In this document: positions 22,540-33,742 of the stretch, in pieces
How positions within the stretch are numbered: position 1 is the stretch's first letter
Layout of the letters: every line of letters begins with the position of its first letter
From: Fragum whitleyi
Lineage: Eukaryota > Mollusca > Bivalvia > Cardiida > Cardiidae
DNA length: 64,000 nt
Direction of reading: 5' to 3'
Assembly: GCA_948146395.1 (NCBI GenBank)
Contig: OX411559.1
Coordinates: 27,533,208 to 27,597,207, forward strand
Translations under genes and position numbers: made by a program
The notes under the pieces: generated by a model
What the model was told of the DNA's origin: nothing
The model's input: the letters and a program-made list of their open reading frames with translations, nothing else
Databases searched by the model: none

Positions 22540-23264
22540 AGGCAAACTTTGAAAAGATGATGATAATATGGGCAAAACAATTCTGTCAAATCTAAACAAC
22601 AAGACAAATCCTTAGCCATTTTCATGTTGATTGGACAAAAAATGTGGCCTCTAGAGTGCAAACAGTTGACCCAATTTCGAACTTTTCCGTGATTTCATCA
22701 AGATAATCATTCTGACCAAATTTCAAGTCTTTCTAAGAATTGACCCTTGACCTAGTTTCTAGCCTTTTTCGTGCCAATTTCAAAACTCATTTTCTATTTC
22801 TCCAAGACAATCAATTTGGCCATATTTCTGTTTAAAAACGTGGCCACTAGAGTTCATTCTAGATTTAACCCTATGACCTGGTTATTGACCCCAGTCGACC
22901 CAATTTTGCACTCGTCAGAGAGTTCATTAAGATAATAATTCTGACCAAATTTCAGATTGAATCTGTTCATTATTATAATTACCCTCCCGAACCATGTTTA
23001 AAAACGTTTCCGGAATATATCAATTTTCAAGCATTTAAGCGATTTGTACGCATGTGCGTACGCGCGCTTGCGAAGGCATGTCCTTGATAGCGAGAAAGAC
23101 GTTCATGGCGGACACGACACAACTGTTTTCTGGTAGATATACGTCAAAGTCGAGATTTTAAAAGAATGATTGTTCAACCAAGATCTTTCTCGAGGTGAAA
23201 GGAACATTTGCAAACATATTTTTAGTCATATCCCCCACTGATTATGTAGAAAATGCGTAAAACG
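22540..23264. repeat. Diverged two-unit tandem repeat
   Basis: The phrases GTGGCC(T/A)CTAGAGT (about 22645 and 22841), GTTGACCCAATTT/GTCGACCCAATTT and ATTCTGACCAAATTTCA (about 22719 and 22950) recur with a period near 196-230 bp. It probably belongs to another pearl-like family. The last 250 bp have no recognised content. Confidence 0.4.
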
Positions 23265-23924
23265 TGGATGTTTCGACGCTTCAATATCTGATCTAGACCC
23301 GCTTGAACAGCTTACTCACTCCAAAGGCCTAGATATACTGATATGATAAAACGAGAATTTAAGTGTTTCCACTTTCTTTTTTTTTGACAAGCATGATAAT
23401 TCACATATAATTCACAGATACATATTTTTCATCCACTCACAATAATTTTCTGCAGTCTAATAGAGGGTTACCAAAGAAACATTCGAGAGAAGTTTGGCTT
23501 GTATACATCAATCACTTAGATTTTGAGAAAATGACTTTCAAAGTTTCCATTATCTAACATATATAAGAGATATCCTTCGCTCATAAAAGACTTATTTTTC
23601 ATCTGATCAGACTAATTTTTGTAGACATATAAAAGGTCACTGAAGCATCATTCCAGTGACATTTGGTTGATATCCATCAAATAGGTTCTCAGAAAAGTTA
23701 CATATCACAAAATCTGGACATAAGCAACGTTGAAATATCCTTGAACAACTTTTAAAGAGGTTAACCGAATGATCATTCCTATGAAACATGTTTAAAATTC
23801 ATTAAGTTGTGTCTGGGGAGAAATTTAAGAAGAGAATGTTAACGACCCGACGCACGCATGGACTCGCGACGGAAACAGCGCCATGACACAAGCCACAGTG
23901 GTCATTTGTCAGTTGAGCTAAAAA
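23265..23924 (-). mobile_element. Family B element, short copy
   Basis: Starts with CCAAAGGCCTAGATATACTG, matching the far end of the 20860-22532 element. It contains three decayed core units (GGTTACCAAAGAAACATTC, GGTCACTGAAGCATCATTCC, GGTTAACCGAATGATCATTCC in part) and ends in a decayed hairpin GTGGTCATTTGTCAGTTGAGCTAAAA split across 23909-23924. Confidence 0.5.
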
Positions 23925-24010
23925 ACGATAAAGCAAATTCTAGCGAATCTGATCACGTTTGGATCGGAGATTTAATATGGTGAGTAGGCACATCTTATCA
24001 GTCACTTACG

Positions 24011-25235
24011 AAAGACCGATGGTGACTTCCTTAATTCACATTTCACACTTATATTCACAACATATTATCGATGAAGTAAGACGTGTAAACTATGAAGTGT
24101 GAAATGTGAACTATTAAGCGTAAACTGTTAAGTGGAGAACTGAAATGTTAAGTGGGATATGGGAAGTGTAAGCTGTGAAGTGTAAAACGTGAAGTATGAA
24201 ATGTGAAGTGTGAAGGACGAAGTGTGAACTATGAAGCGTAAACTGTGAACTTTGAAGTGTGAAATGTAATATGTGGAGTGCGAAGTATCGAAGTATGAAG
24301 CATGAACTGAGAATTTCGGTTTCAAATTGAAATAAACATGACGCATTTCAACGCATTTCCGACTTCACACTTCCATCTTTACACTTCAAAGATGATACAT
24401 TTGTTGCGTGATATTTGAAATTTGAATTAATTTAATTTTGAATGTGAACTTTGACGCGTAAAGAGTGAATTCCGAAGTGCGAAATATGAAGGGTGAAGTT
24501 ACTGTGTGAACTGTGAAGTGTGAAATGCGAAGTATGAAGTGTAAAGTATGAACTGTGAAGTGAAAAGTATGAAGTGTGAACAGTGAAGTATGAACGATGA
24601 AGTGATACGTATGAATTGTGCAATACGCATGGTGAAGTGCGAAGTATGAAGTCTGAGGTGCGAAAGTGAACTATGAAGTGTGAACTGTGAGATGTGAAGT
24701 ATGGGCGTGAACTGTGAATCTACGGAATTACGTATTTTCACAATTCACACTGCGCCCTTCGCACTTCACAAATCGCGGTTTACAATTGACCCTTTGACTC
24801 CACATTTCATACTTCAAACTTCACAGTTCGCACTTCACACTACATACTTGATTCTTCGCAATTCATACTTCACACTACGCGGTTCATAGTTAACATTGCG
24901 CACATCACATTGCACACTTTAAACCTCAAACTTCATAGATCACCCTTTATACTACAGATTTCATACTTCGCACTTCACAGCTCGCATTCAATATTTCTCA
25001 ATTTACACTTCACAGTTCGCACTACACATCTCAAAGTTCACACTTCATTGTTCACATTTCACATTTCATATTAAAAACTTCGCATTTAATAGTTAACACT
25101 TTATAGTTCACACTTCACAGTTCAAGCTTTGTAGTTCACACTTAACGCTTCAAAGTTCACACTTCCAATTTCATCGATTATATGTTTGAAGTGTGAAGCG
25201 TGAACTGTGATTTAAGGAAGTCACCACCGGTCTTT
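24011..25235. repeat. Fold-back element built of inverted arrays of a 7-bp repeat
   Basis: From about 24080 to 24720 the strand is a degenerate heptamer array, consensus GTGTGAA/GTATGAA/CTGTGAA; from about 24735 to 25170 it is the inverse (TTCACAC/TTCATAC). The outer ends are inverted repeats of about 60 bp: AAAGACCGATGGTGACTTCC at 24011-24030 is mirrored by GGAAGTCACCACCGGTCTTT at 25216-25235, and both arms continue through a TATCGATGAA/TTCATCGATTA junction at the array edge. Because 7 is not a multiple of 3, every frame gives a 7-residue repeat (such as YFTLHTS), which explains the several open frames here. No gene is supported. Confidence 0.85.
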
Positions 25236-25345
25236 TGCAGTCATGACCAGTTCACGCTTCACAGTTCTCATTTCAAATATAATATGCTTGAAGTGTGGGG
25301 CGTGAAATGTGAATTAAGTAAGTCACCACCCGTCTTTTTTACTCT
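25236..25345. repeat. Extra copy of the fold-back element's right arm
   Basis: Repeats in order the right-arm text: TCACGCTTCACAGTTCTCAT, a junction near ATATAATATGCTTGAAGTG, then GTGAATTAAGTAAGTCACCA and CCCGTCTTTTTTA. It is a tandem duplication of the terminal region of the 24011-25235 element. Confidence 0.6.
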
Positions 25346-27549
25346 TAAATGTCATCGGAAATCGAATCTTTGCAAAACGGAGAAGATTGTACGTCAGTTA
25401 CAGTGTACGGAAACAGTCGGACATTTATTTTATTTTTTTTAAACCATTTCGCTTTTTCAATTGTTGGTGATTGCTTTATTTAAGTTCGTTTTTCTCGTTT
25501 AACAAATTGGTCAAGTATAATCACCTTACTATAATTGAACATCTTAGTATTTTACATCCCAAGTTCAAGGCCATATGCAAAGGTACCGTTTTACCTCTCT
25601 TGTTTCAAGAAGAGCACCGCCTACCGATGCCTACGTTCGGCTGTTGAGAGCTGGATGATGAAAAAAAATTTAAGTCGAAAAAGGGAAATAATTTACACAA
25701 AATACATCTACAGTTCTGATAGAATATATTTTGTAATTTGATGGTGAACGTGTGTGCCAAGTTTCAGGTGATTGCCTTCAGTAGAACCTGAGATATCACA
25801 AAATGTCAAAGTTTTGGCACAACGACGACGATACCAAGGCTTTACAATACCTTGGGTTATCTCTCAAACAGCCAAGCTAAAAACCATTTAAACGTTTCCG
25901 CTTGAGCACGAACAACGTACAATTTGTAAGTTCAAATTTTGTTTTTCAATTGGATTGAAAATACAACTTTAGTTACAGCAGAATGTTCATGGAGCAGCAA
26001 CCTTTTCAGTACAGTGGGTTATACAGATCCGTAAATTACAATGTATTGTTTTATACACGGTAACTACAAATTTCTTAAAGATTTGGATACATAACCAATT
26101 GAGGAAACATCTCAAGACGAGTCGCATTCGCTAGCGATGTAGACCTCTTATACTCTTCCGACAAATCTTATTTTTTAACATTAGTCGGTATGCGGTAAAT
26201 ACAAAGGAGGAGGTGTCAGGTCTGCGTACATTCTGGAAGCAGCTTAAATTTTCATCAACTTGCTTGGTACGCTCGTATCTGAAATACATTCGATCATCCC
26301 TCGGTCATTTCCGAAACTTGCAATAGACCTCGAGAGTATATTAGGCGGATGGATACGTAACAAAATGGTGCATTTTATGAGCCGTAAATAGTTTAAGAAA
26401 AACTAGAGACGCAATCTTTATATAAATGTTTTTAAGAGTATGATTGAGATTTGAAAGACGAGGCATTCTCAAAATTTAAGATTTTTCAGTCGTTATTTAA
26501 GAAGCCAAAGATATTCGAAAAGGAAACGAAGATTTCATGATATTGACTAAAGCGAGAATGATTTAGCGATGTCAAATGTTTCACTCAAAATTTAGATGCT
26601 TACACCATTTTAAATGACGTCGTCGAATTTTTCCCCATGCTTTCTCGTAATTTTCAAAATATTCCGTCTATGTACACCCGAGGTTGATCGTTTGATTGAA
26701 CGAGTTGTGTCCCGAATGATCTATAATACCGTACAGGAAAGTTCCTAGAAACATAATTTCTCTGAACACTTTACCAAAAAGCATGAACTATGATTGGTAC
26801 TTGCCTCGGGATATGGCGACCTAGGTTCCAATAATTGGGCTCTATATATTGAAGAAAGTTCTTCGACTGTAGGTAATCGAATTCGAAGGGGAGTTTCTAG
26901 TCCTCTTCGTCGCCAGAGTTTATTGGTGACTTGTAGTTCCTGATGAAAAGAAAAATGAAGCACGTGAAGGACTTGTGGACGTCTATGGAGGAAACAAGAG
27001 TAATTACACCATTTTGGTGATAAAAATAAAAAAATCTAACATTTGATTTCAAAAAAATGTATTTGTGAACATACAAATGCCACCGAAATAGCATTTTTCA
27101 AAAATTTGACCTTTACAAATGACCTTGACTTTGTCACATGACATTGACTAAGAGTATCTTGAATCAACATTAAGTAACTGGCGATGATCAACTTTTTGGT
27201 TATGTTTTGCTGACAGACAGACAGACCGACCGACCAACAGACGGGCAGACAAACATCAGCGGTAAAATGATATTCATAAGATTTATACTAATGACCAAGT
27301 TTTGCAAAAATCAATACTAGGTAAATACGACATATTTCCAATTTTCTAAAATATTTGCATATATGGAAAATAATTTGTATCAGCAGGCTGATCAGCAAAC
27401 AGTTAGAAAGCGATATTGTTGTTCATTTAAGTGGTGAGTAAAGTGATAGGAAGACTTGTTTGCTGCATCAATCAACTGTGATATTACTGAAGTACTATTG
27501 AAAATAGCGGTAAACTAAACTCAATCATGCACAAATGTACACATTCTTA
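25346..27549. other. No gene seen; repeat fragments
   Basis: A fragment with the ending ATACCTTGGGTTATCTCTC..CCAAGCTAAAAA lies near 25740-25880 and matches the end of the element at 31640-32395. A short CAGA/CCGA microsatellite is at 27220-27250. Nothing else is recognised, although the length leaves room for unrecognised exons. Confidence 0.4.
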
Positions 27550-27665
27550 CCCTATGTGGAATAGCAGATGGAGGCTAGGAAATGGCACAATGGTGGTACT
27601 GGTATGAGAAACCCCAGGGATCTATTGTTGGGTGCTTCAGCTGCCGCAACATGACATAAAGACTT
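27550..27665 (+). mobile_element. SINE core fragment
   Basis: Contains the core landmarks GATGGAGGCTAGGAAA, TGGTACTGGTATGAGAAA and TTGGGTGCTTCAGCTGCCGC seen in the full SINE (complement of 37175-37451). The tRNA head and the tail are lost. Confidence 0.6.
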
Positions 27666-27714
27666 AAAAGCGAAGGAATCCACCATTCAAACAATCAAAT
27701 ACTTCATTAACTTT

Positions 27715-28665
27715 GAAATTAACCCCGGGAATTCTTTATTTGATGAAAACACCAACTTAGGGGATCCTGGGGTAACTCTATCAACACTGAAATCGCTATG
27801 GAAAATATCCCGGGAAACTTCTTGATGGAAACTCTAACTTTGTAAGACCCGTGGTAATTCTACTAACGCTGAAAAGACTATGAAATGTAACATCGAAATC
27901 AACTATTCACAAAGAAAAAGTATTGCAACATCTAATTTATGTTACGACAAAATATCTAACAAAGTCAGAATATTAACCCAATCAAATATTCTTTAAGCAT
28001 TCTTTGTCGCCAAGTACAGGAATTCTTTCCTTCTAATCAAGATCTGGCTCAGTTGTTACATATATGGCAAGAGTATTAATGTTGTTCATTTAAAACGCCT
28101 GATCCAGGGGGAGAAGATTGGATGTCATTATTGTCATCGATTTCGGATGTCCCTAATGTTAGTGTGTTGATTAATCTAGGATTAGAGACAATGATCAGGT
28201 TGAAATCCCATCCAGCATATTCGATGCAGCCATAGTAAATTTTGTACGGATATTTGGTTAAAACATGGGGTTTTTTTTTGTTTTTTTTTTTTTTAAATTG
28301 CTATAAAATGCACGAAAAGCTAATTTTTCATAATTATCACTAAATACAAGGCCCACTTTTGTATAAAGTACATCAATTAACCACAGTTTACTTTTGTTAA
28401 TATCTAATTTGTTTAAATCAGGCGTTGCAATACCATTTTTGTGTATATTTGATTGAAAGACTTACTTACCCGGATTAATGCCGTCAACATCTAAATCGCA
28501 ATGACCAATAACCCGGGAATATTTTATATGATGGAAAAACAAATTGGGATCAAGAATTGACTGTCAATAATTGAAATCGGCATGAAATATACCCGGAGAA
28601 ACATTTATATGATTGTAACACTTATTAAACCCGGAGTAATGCATACAAAATTGAAAATCGCCTTG

Positions 28666-28698
<33 letters not shown>

Positions 28699-29080
28699 AA
28701 ACAGGAGAATCTTTTATTTGAAAGGTACACTAACGTAGTGGGACCCGATGTACTTCTATCAACATTGAAATAGCTATGACATATACCACGGGATACTTTT
28801 CTAAATGGAAACTTTGTGGGACCCTTACAACATTGAAACCGCTTTGAACAATACCCCGGGTATCTTTTCTGTAATGGAATCACTTACTAACCGGAAATCG
28901 GGGCAATACCGTCAACATCGAAATCTCTTTGAAATATACTCCGAAAACATCTCTATGATTAAAACACTTATAAGATCCTTGGTAATACAATCAACTTGGA
29001 AATTGCATTGTACCACACCTTCTCCCGAAAATATTCAATTTGATGGAAACACTACGTAGAACCCGGAAATGTTCTGTATG
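27715..29080. repeat. Degenerate ~83-bp minisatellite with a poly(A) run
   Basis: A unit containing CCCGGGAAT(T), TTTATTTGATGGAAACACTA, GGGACCCG(T)GGTAAT and TATCAACATTGAAATCGCTATG recurs at 27720-27900 and, more decayed, through 28480-29075. The part between (27900-28480) is unique-looking. A 32-A run sits at 28666-28697. Open frames here are by-products of the repeat. Confidence 0.6.
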
Positions 29081-29499
29081 GTGAAACCCTATGGTGAAAT
29101 CTATTGAAATCGGTGTGGGTTGGCTTTTCCTCATTAAGGGTTGTTTTTTTTTAAATATATCATTAAAAAGTGGAATGCTATTCGATCATTTTTATATTCT
29201 GCCACGTTGACTTACTGAAGAAATGTAATGACACTCGTTGGCGTGTGTGAAAATGATTTCTTTGTAGAGCAATCTTCAGCCAAGAATGTCAAAACTCATG
29301 ATTTTCCTTTCAAAAACCGAATGTTGTGTACCGTCTGTCCGATAGAGACCATTGTGTCCCATGTCCACAAAGTCTAGAAAGTGACAGCAATGCTTAAGCC
29401 AGTGTACAATAATAAGTGAAATGAATATCTGTGAAAATATTTTGGTTCCGATTATATGGTTCGTTTCCTTTTTAATATTTTAACTATACAAGTACCAGC
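29081..29499. other. No gene seen
   Basis: No feature recognised. Confidence 0.4.
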
Positions 29500-29762
29500 G
29501 TGATAACTACCATATGATATTTTTTATGATACCTCATCGATTTTTTTAGAACAATGACATAATGCGGTTATTTATAGAAACTTGCATTTCTGTTAGAAAC
29601 ATCGACAAAAACAAGGCAAATAGTGGTTAAAAGATAGATATACGTACTTAGTGTATTGTATGGAAAAATATCTGACTCGGTTGTTGGGGTTGATAACTTT
29701 CAATTCCCCCCCAACCTCTATTGATATTTTTTATCTTACAAAACACTAAGTACTTATATTAT
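29500..29762. mobile_element. Fold-back element, copy 1 (copy 2 at 33451-33742)
   Basis: Begins TGATAACTACCATATGATATT and shares about 130 bp with 33451 onward (including GAAACTTGCATTTC and AGAAACATCGAC). It ends in a long palindrome, 29636-29760, with arms ACGTACTTAGTGTATTGTAT and its inverse ending CACTAAGTACTTATA. No coding capacity. Confidence 0.7.
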
Positions 29763-29876
29763 TTATCTGAAATGACCTGGCACTCATTAACTTCCGTCAG
29801 TGCTCGAGTATTCCCGCAGCGTAACTCAATTTCATTTCACCGTTTTAGTTAAACTATTTCACATTTACATCAAAAA

Positions 29877-29957
29877 GACGCGGTAGTACAGTGGTTACAG
29901 GCGTCTTCCCGACCAGCTAAAAGTTGTCGGGTCGAGTTCAATTCCCGACAGAGACAC
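29877..29957 (+). repeat. tRNA-like SINE head
   Basis: Has an A-box-like TAGTACAGTGGTTAC and a B-box GAGTTCAATTC at 29934-29944, inside a GTCGGG...CCCGAC stem like a T arm. The T loop is too long and the acceptor ends do not pair, so it is called a SINE head or tRNA pseudogene and not a tRNA gene. Confidence 0.5.
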
Positions 29958-30606
29958 ATAATTTAATCACTGTGATTATCATCAAAATATTGTTTTGTTT
30001 TTTTGTTTTTTTTTTCGTTTTTTTTTAATTACCTTTATCATTATTTTGTTATTGGTTTTGTTTGTGTCACTGTCAATTAATATCTCTTTATTCTTCTATC
30101 AATCAATTTTGGTTCTTTGCACCAACCAAGACTATTGTATTCTGATCGAGTGTAGATTTTTTTTCATACCTCAATGAAAAAACATATTAAGTATTTAGTA
30201 AACATGTACTAAAAAGTAGTCCCAATAAAGATCTTATTTGCCTCGTGGTATTGAATTATAACATGTGAAGAGAATCGAGTTGTTGACGACAATAACATAA
30301 TCATACTTAAACAGGAATTCGATTAACGTGGTCAAACCCCTTATATGTTTTTAATGTTATACCGTCACAAATTAAATAAGTGCCTCTTCATCTCTTTAAT
30401 ATAAATCTAGATTGCAAAATTTATCATTATTTAGATGATTTATGGGCATGACTTTGCAATGATCAAAATTTAACAAATTGAAGCTGGCGGTAGGAAATCT
30501 GGGCCAGATACCAGGAGTCTTATGCAATACTGTTCAAAATATCAGAAGTATCAAAAGAGATGCTTAGAAAAGTGTTTTCCTAAAAAAAGAAATAAATAAA
30601 TTTCTG

Positions 30607-30678
30607 GTCAAGGTCCGGCTTGAACCCGTGACTTTCCGGGTGTGGGAAAGCATCCTTACCACAACCGCTAAATTTCCG
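30607..30678 (-). repeat. tRNA-like SINE head
   Basis: On the minus strand TAGCGGTTGTGG (30659-30670) serves as an A box and GGGTTCAAGCC (30617-30627) is an excellent B box. The spacing fits a tRNA. A complete cloverleaf with paired acceptor ends was not found. Confidence 0.5.
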
Positions 30679-30802
30679 TATACACTAAGTGTAGTGATAC
30701 AATTTATTACATCTTAACTTCGCGAGAAAAAGTCTATATTAAGAAACATTTACCGACTAACAATAAGGGTCAAAAGGAATATTTAATGAGTGCCAGGTCA
30801 TT

Positions 30803-31639
30803 GTAGATCAATAATAATATATATTGTTACCGTGGATGACCCATGCTTATTTAGGTTGCGCTCGACCCTTTTCATCTGCATGGATTACCTTTTTTTTAGA
30901 AACTAGATAAAAAACCAACATGTATTTATGTATTCATTTCGTGAAAGATACTGCTACCTCTGGAGAGGGCGATTTCAATCCCTTCAATCAAAGAGGGATG
31001 ATTTTTAATCTTCAATGGCAGTAGAATAACCATTTATTTCTTCAGAAATGACTGTTTTTATTTTTATTTCTAAATAATTCAAAACTAGATTTTGATTCCA
31101 TTTTATTTCGGGAAGGGGGGGGGGGGGTAATTTGAATAGTTTACACAACCTCGATTTTCTTCTGTCATTTAGTTTTTGCAAATAAAATTAATTCTGCTAA
31201 TAAAATTAAATGCTTGAGGAATCTTCTTTATATCTAAGGGACTCTCAATACATAATTCTTCTTTAATAATCTGCGGTGGATTATCGGGAAATCGCTGGTT
31301 TATCAATTGGTACTCTGACCGTCAAAGTTTTGGACAGCTTTCACGTATTTCATCCTATTTGACTGTATCTAGGAGGGACCTATCACATACAGAATGACAC
31401 GACGATGGTAAACCGGATGTAAACAATCAATTATATTATTTCTACTACAAGTTAAGGTTCAATGCTTCAAGTCTCATAAGATATATCAGACGCATGCCTA
31501 TTCATCACGTTTGAATATAACGAGATGTAAAGTTTTCTACGGAGAAATCCAATGTTATTGCTTGTTCGTGTATTTGTTATGGTACATGCAAAATGCTCTG
31601 TTTTAAAAAGTTTGTGATCATGTAGAGAACAGCAGATAG
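30803..31639. other. No gene seen; G-run
   Basis: A run of about 13 G lies near 31115-31127. No supported exon. Confidence 0.4.
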
Positions 31640-32395
31640 CAATAAGTTTGGCACCTAGAAATAAGTCTATGCCATTGACAATTTGTCGGTGTCGGTGTTG
31701 ATTTCGGTATGCATTTCCTTTCTAAGATGCTTTACCAAATGTACCTGGCCTTGACCAATGACCTTAACATCGTTACATATGTGACGGTCTTGTCAGAAGC
31801 AATGCACATGTGAAATGTGAAATGACCTATGACTTACCAGTCTAAATTTACGGCTAATATTAGTTTAAACTACAAAAAACGGCATTAAAAATGATCTTGA
31901 CTGAAAACTTGGTACCAACAGAAAGGTCGTGTCCCATGCAATCATCATGTGAAATATGAAGGCACTATCACTAACCATTTATAAGTAATGGCCAATGTTA
32001 AAGGTTTTTCTCAAACATTTGATCTTGAAAAATGACCCTGACCTTGACTGATGACCTTGAACTTGGTACCAACAGAAAGGCGTTGTCCGAGGCAATCATC
32101 ATGTGAAATATTAAGGCCCTATCACCTACATTTCAAAAGTTATGGCCAATTATAAAGTCTGATTTTTTTCACAAATTTGACCTCAAAAAAGACCTTGACC
32201 TTGACTGATGACCTTGAGATTGGTTACAACAGAAAATGCTTGTCACACGCTATCATCAAGTGCAATATAAAGACCCTATCACTTACCATTCAAAAGTTAT
32301 CACAAAATGCCATAGTTTTAGCAAGACGACGACATATACACGAAGTCTGTAGCAATGCTTTGGGTTTTCACCGAAAATAGCCGAGCTTAAAATCC
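31640..32395 (+). mobile_element. Pearl/HINE-like element rich in TGACCTTGA, ~164-bp units
   Basis: Units with GACCTTGACTGATGACCTTGA and TTGGTACCAACAGAAAGGCG-like text recur: the TTGGTACCAACAG marker lies at about 31909 and 32073, 164 bp apart, with a further diverged unit at about 32220. It ends ..CGAAAATAGCCGAGCTTAAAA. The repeated TGACCTTGA is the inverse of TCAAGGTCA. No gene. Confidence 0.55.
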
Positions 32396-33009
32396 CAACC
32401 ATAAATTTAAAAATTTCATTTGAAATACTAATATTCGAGTATTCATTTGCAAATTTTAAAAAATGGACGTGTGCTTGTTTGATTTGCCTGAGAAAATCTA
32501 ATTTGAAAATGGACAAAAACGTATTTTCTCGACTGAGAAGCTCCCGTTCTACATTGGTATTAGTCGAACTGAAGCAATCTGTGATCTCCCTTGTAAAAAT
32601 ATTATTTCCCCTTGCTGGTACCAGAATGCGTTAAAAAACACGATAACTGTCAAAAAGGACAATTAACTTGATTTTGCTTTAGTTTTAAGTTTACATCAAG
32701 TTTGGTTGTTTTAATTTATGCTCAGGAACAATTGGCAGCTTTAAAAACGTTAGATAAAAATGCTCTGGTGAGATGAAAATTTTTCAACACCTGCAAACTG
32801 GATTGATGATCAACCTTCACGTTTTCCCGCTCAACGGAATTACCAAATTATTCAGTATTACCAAATTTAACCAAACTCTTACCAAATTAATACCAAATTC
32901 GTGATAAATATGGGTTTAACAAAGTTTCATTTAAAATCTTTTTGAAATAAGTATGCAAAATTATCAAAAGAAATATTATTTAAAGATTGTTGTTGTATGT
33001 TGACAAAAT
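32396..33009. other. No gene seen
   Basis: AT-rich; several ACCAAATT repeats near 32840-32900. No exon supported. Confidence 0.35.
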
Positions 33010-33320
33010 ATTTGGATAATCCAGTATGCCAAATTATTGAGAAATCTGGTAATGTGGGTTGATTTTCCAATAATTTTTCTAATCGTCTCACCATGCTATC
33101 ATGTAAACGCAGTCTATGGTTTCTCATAATGGATAATCTGGTTTACCAAATTACTGAAAAAATCTTGAAATAGCTTGATTTTCACAATAATTTGTTATTT
33201 TACCCATTATAAGCTAATGGATTTTATTTCTCATAATGGATAATCCAGTTTACTTACACCAAATTATTGAGAAATCTTGTAAAAAGTTGATTTCCACAAT
33301 AATTTTGGTAATTATCTTTA
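33010..33320. repeat. Three diverged ~115-bp tandem units
   Basis: ATAATCCAGT(A/T)T..ACCAAATTATTGAGAAATCT recurs at about 33017, 33131 and 33240 with decreasing similarity. No coding signal. Confidence 0.55.
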
Positions 33321-33450
33321 TCCTTAATCTGACAACTGTGTGCTACAGAAAGGTCTATCAAGATACTAGGTAACAGTTCAGTTCTGTGATTTGGAATCTT
33401 ACGAAGCTATTGAATAACAGCTTTTATCTTATACCTAAACAAATATTCAT

Positions 33451-33742
33451 GTGATAACATCCCGTATGATATTTTTTATGATATCACATAGTTATTTTCA
33501 GAACAATAATATCATGCAGTTATTTTAAGAAACTTGCATTTCAGCTAGAAACATCGACGAAAACAACACAAAAAGAGGTTATAAGATAAATATAATACGT
33601 ACTAAGTGTATTGTATGAAAAAATATCTAACTCGGTTGTGAGAATTGATGATTGTCTCGGCAGAGCCTCGACAATGATCAATTCTCCCAACCTCGTTAGA
33701 TATTTTTTTCTCATACAAAACACTAAGTACGTATTATATATT
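33451..33742. mobile_element. Fold-back element, copy 2
   Basis: Homologous in order to 29500-29762. The palindrome (33590-33742) has arms AATACGTACTAAGTGTATTG and the inverse, and a centre with TTGTCTCGGCAGAGCCTCGACAA whose halves pair. The neighbouring AATTCTCCCAACCTCG is shared with 12291-12437. Confidence 0.7.

Larger units (their letters stand above)
29771..30802. mobile_element. Element with perfect 20-bp inverted ends and two tRNA-like heads
   Basis: AATGACCTGGCACTCATTAA at 29771-29790 is exactly inverted at 30783-30802. The inverted similarity continues outward for some 15 bp. Inside are a plus-strand tRNA-like segment (29877-29957) and a minus-strand one (30607-30678). No protein is present. 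It may be a DNA transposon that captured SINEs, or a composite. Confidence 0.55.

Noticed and set aside
24128..24889. Several open frames of 60-80 codons rich in H, S, T, F and L
   Set aside because: They are translations of the 7-bp repeat (period 21 bp = 7 residues) on both strands, not proteins.
24080..25170. Heptamer array considered as telomeric or interstitial telomere repeat
   Set aside because: The unit (GTGTGAA-like) is not TTAGGG or another known telomere repeat, it is degenerate, and it sits inside inverted ends.
28605..28883. 92-codon frame with a poly-phenylalanine stretch
   Set aside because: Produced by the 32-A run inside the degenerate minisatellite.
29877..30678. Two candidate tRNA genes
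   Set aside because: Pol III boxes are present but acceptor stems do not pair and loops are irregular; they fit SINE heads better.
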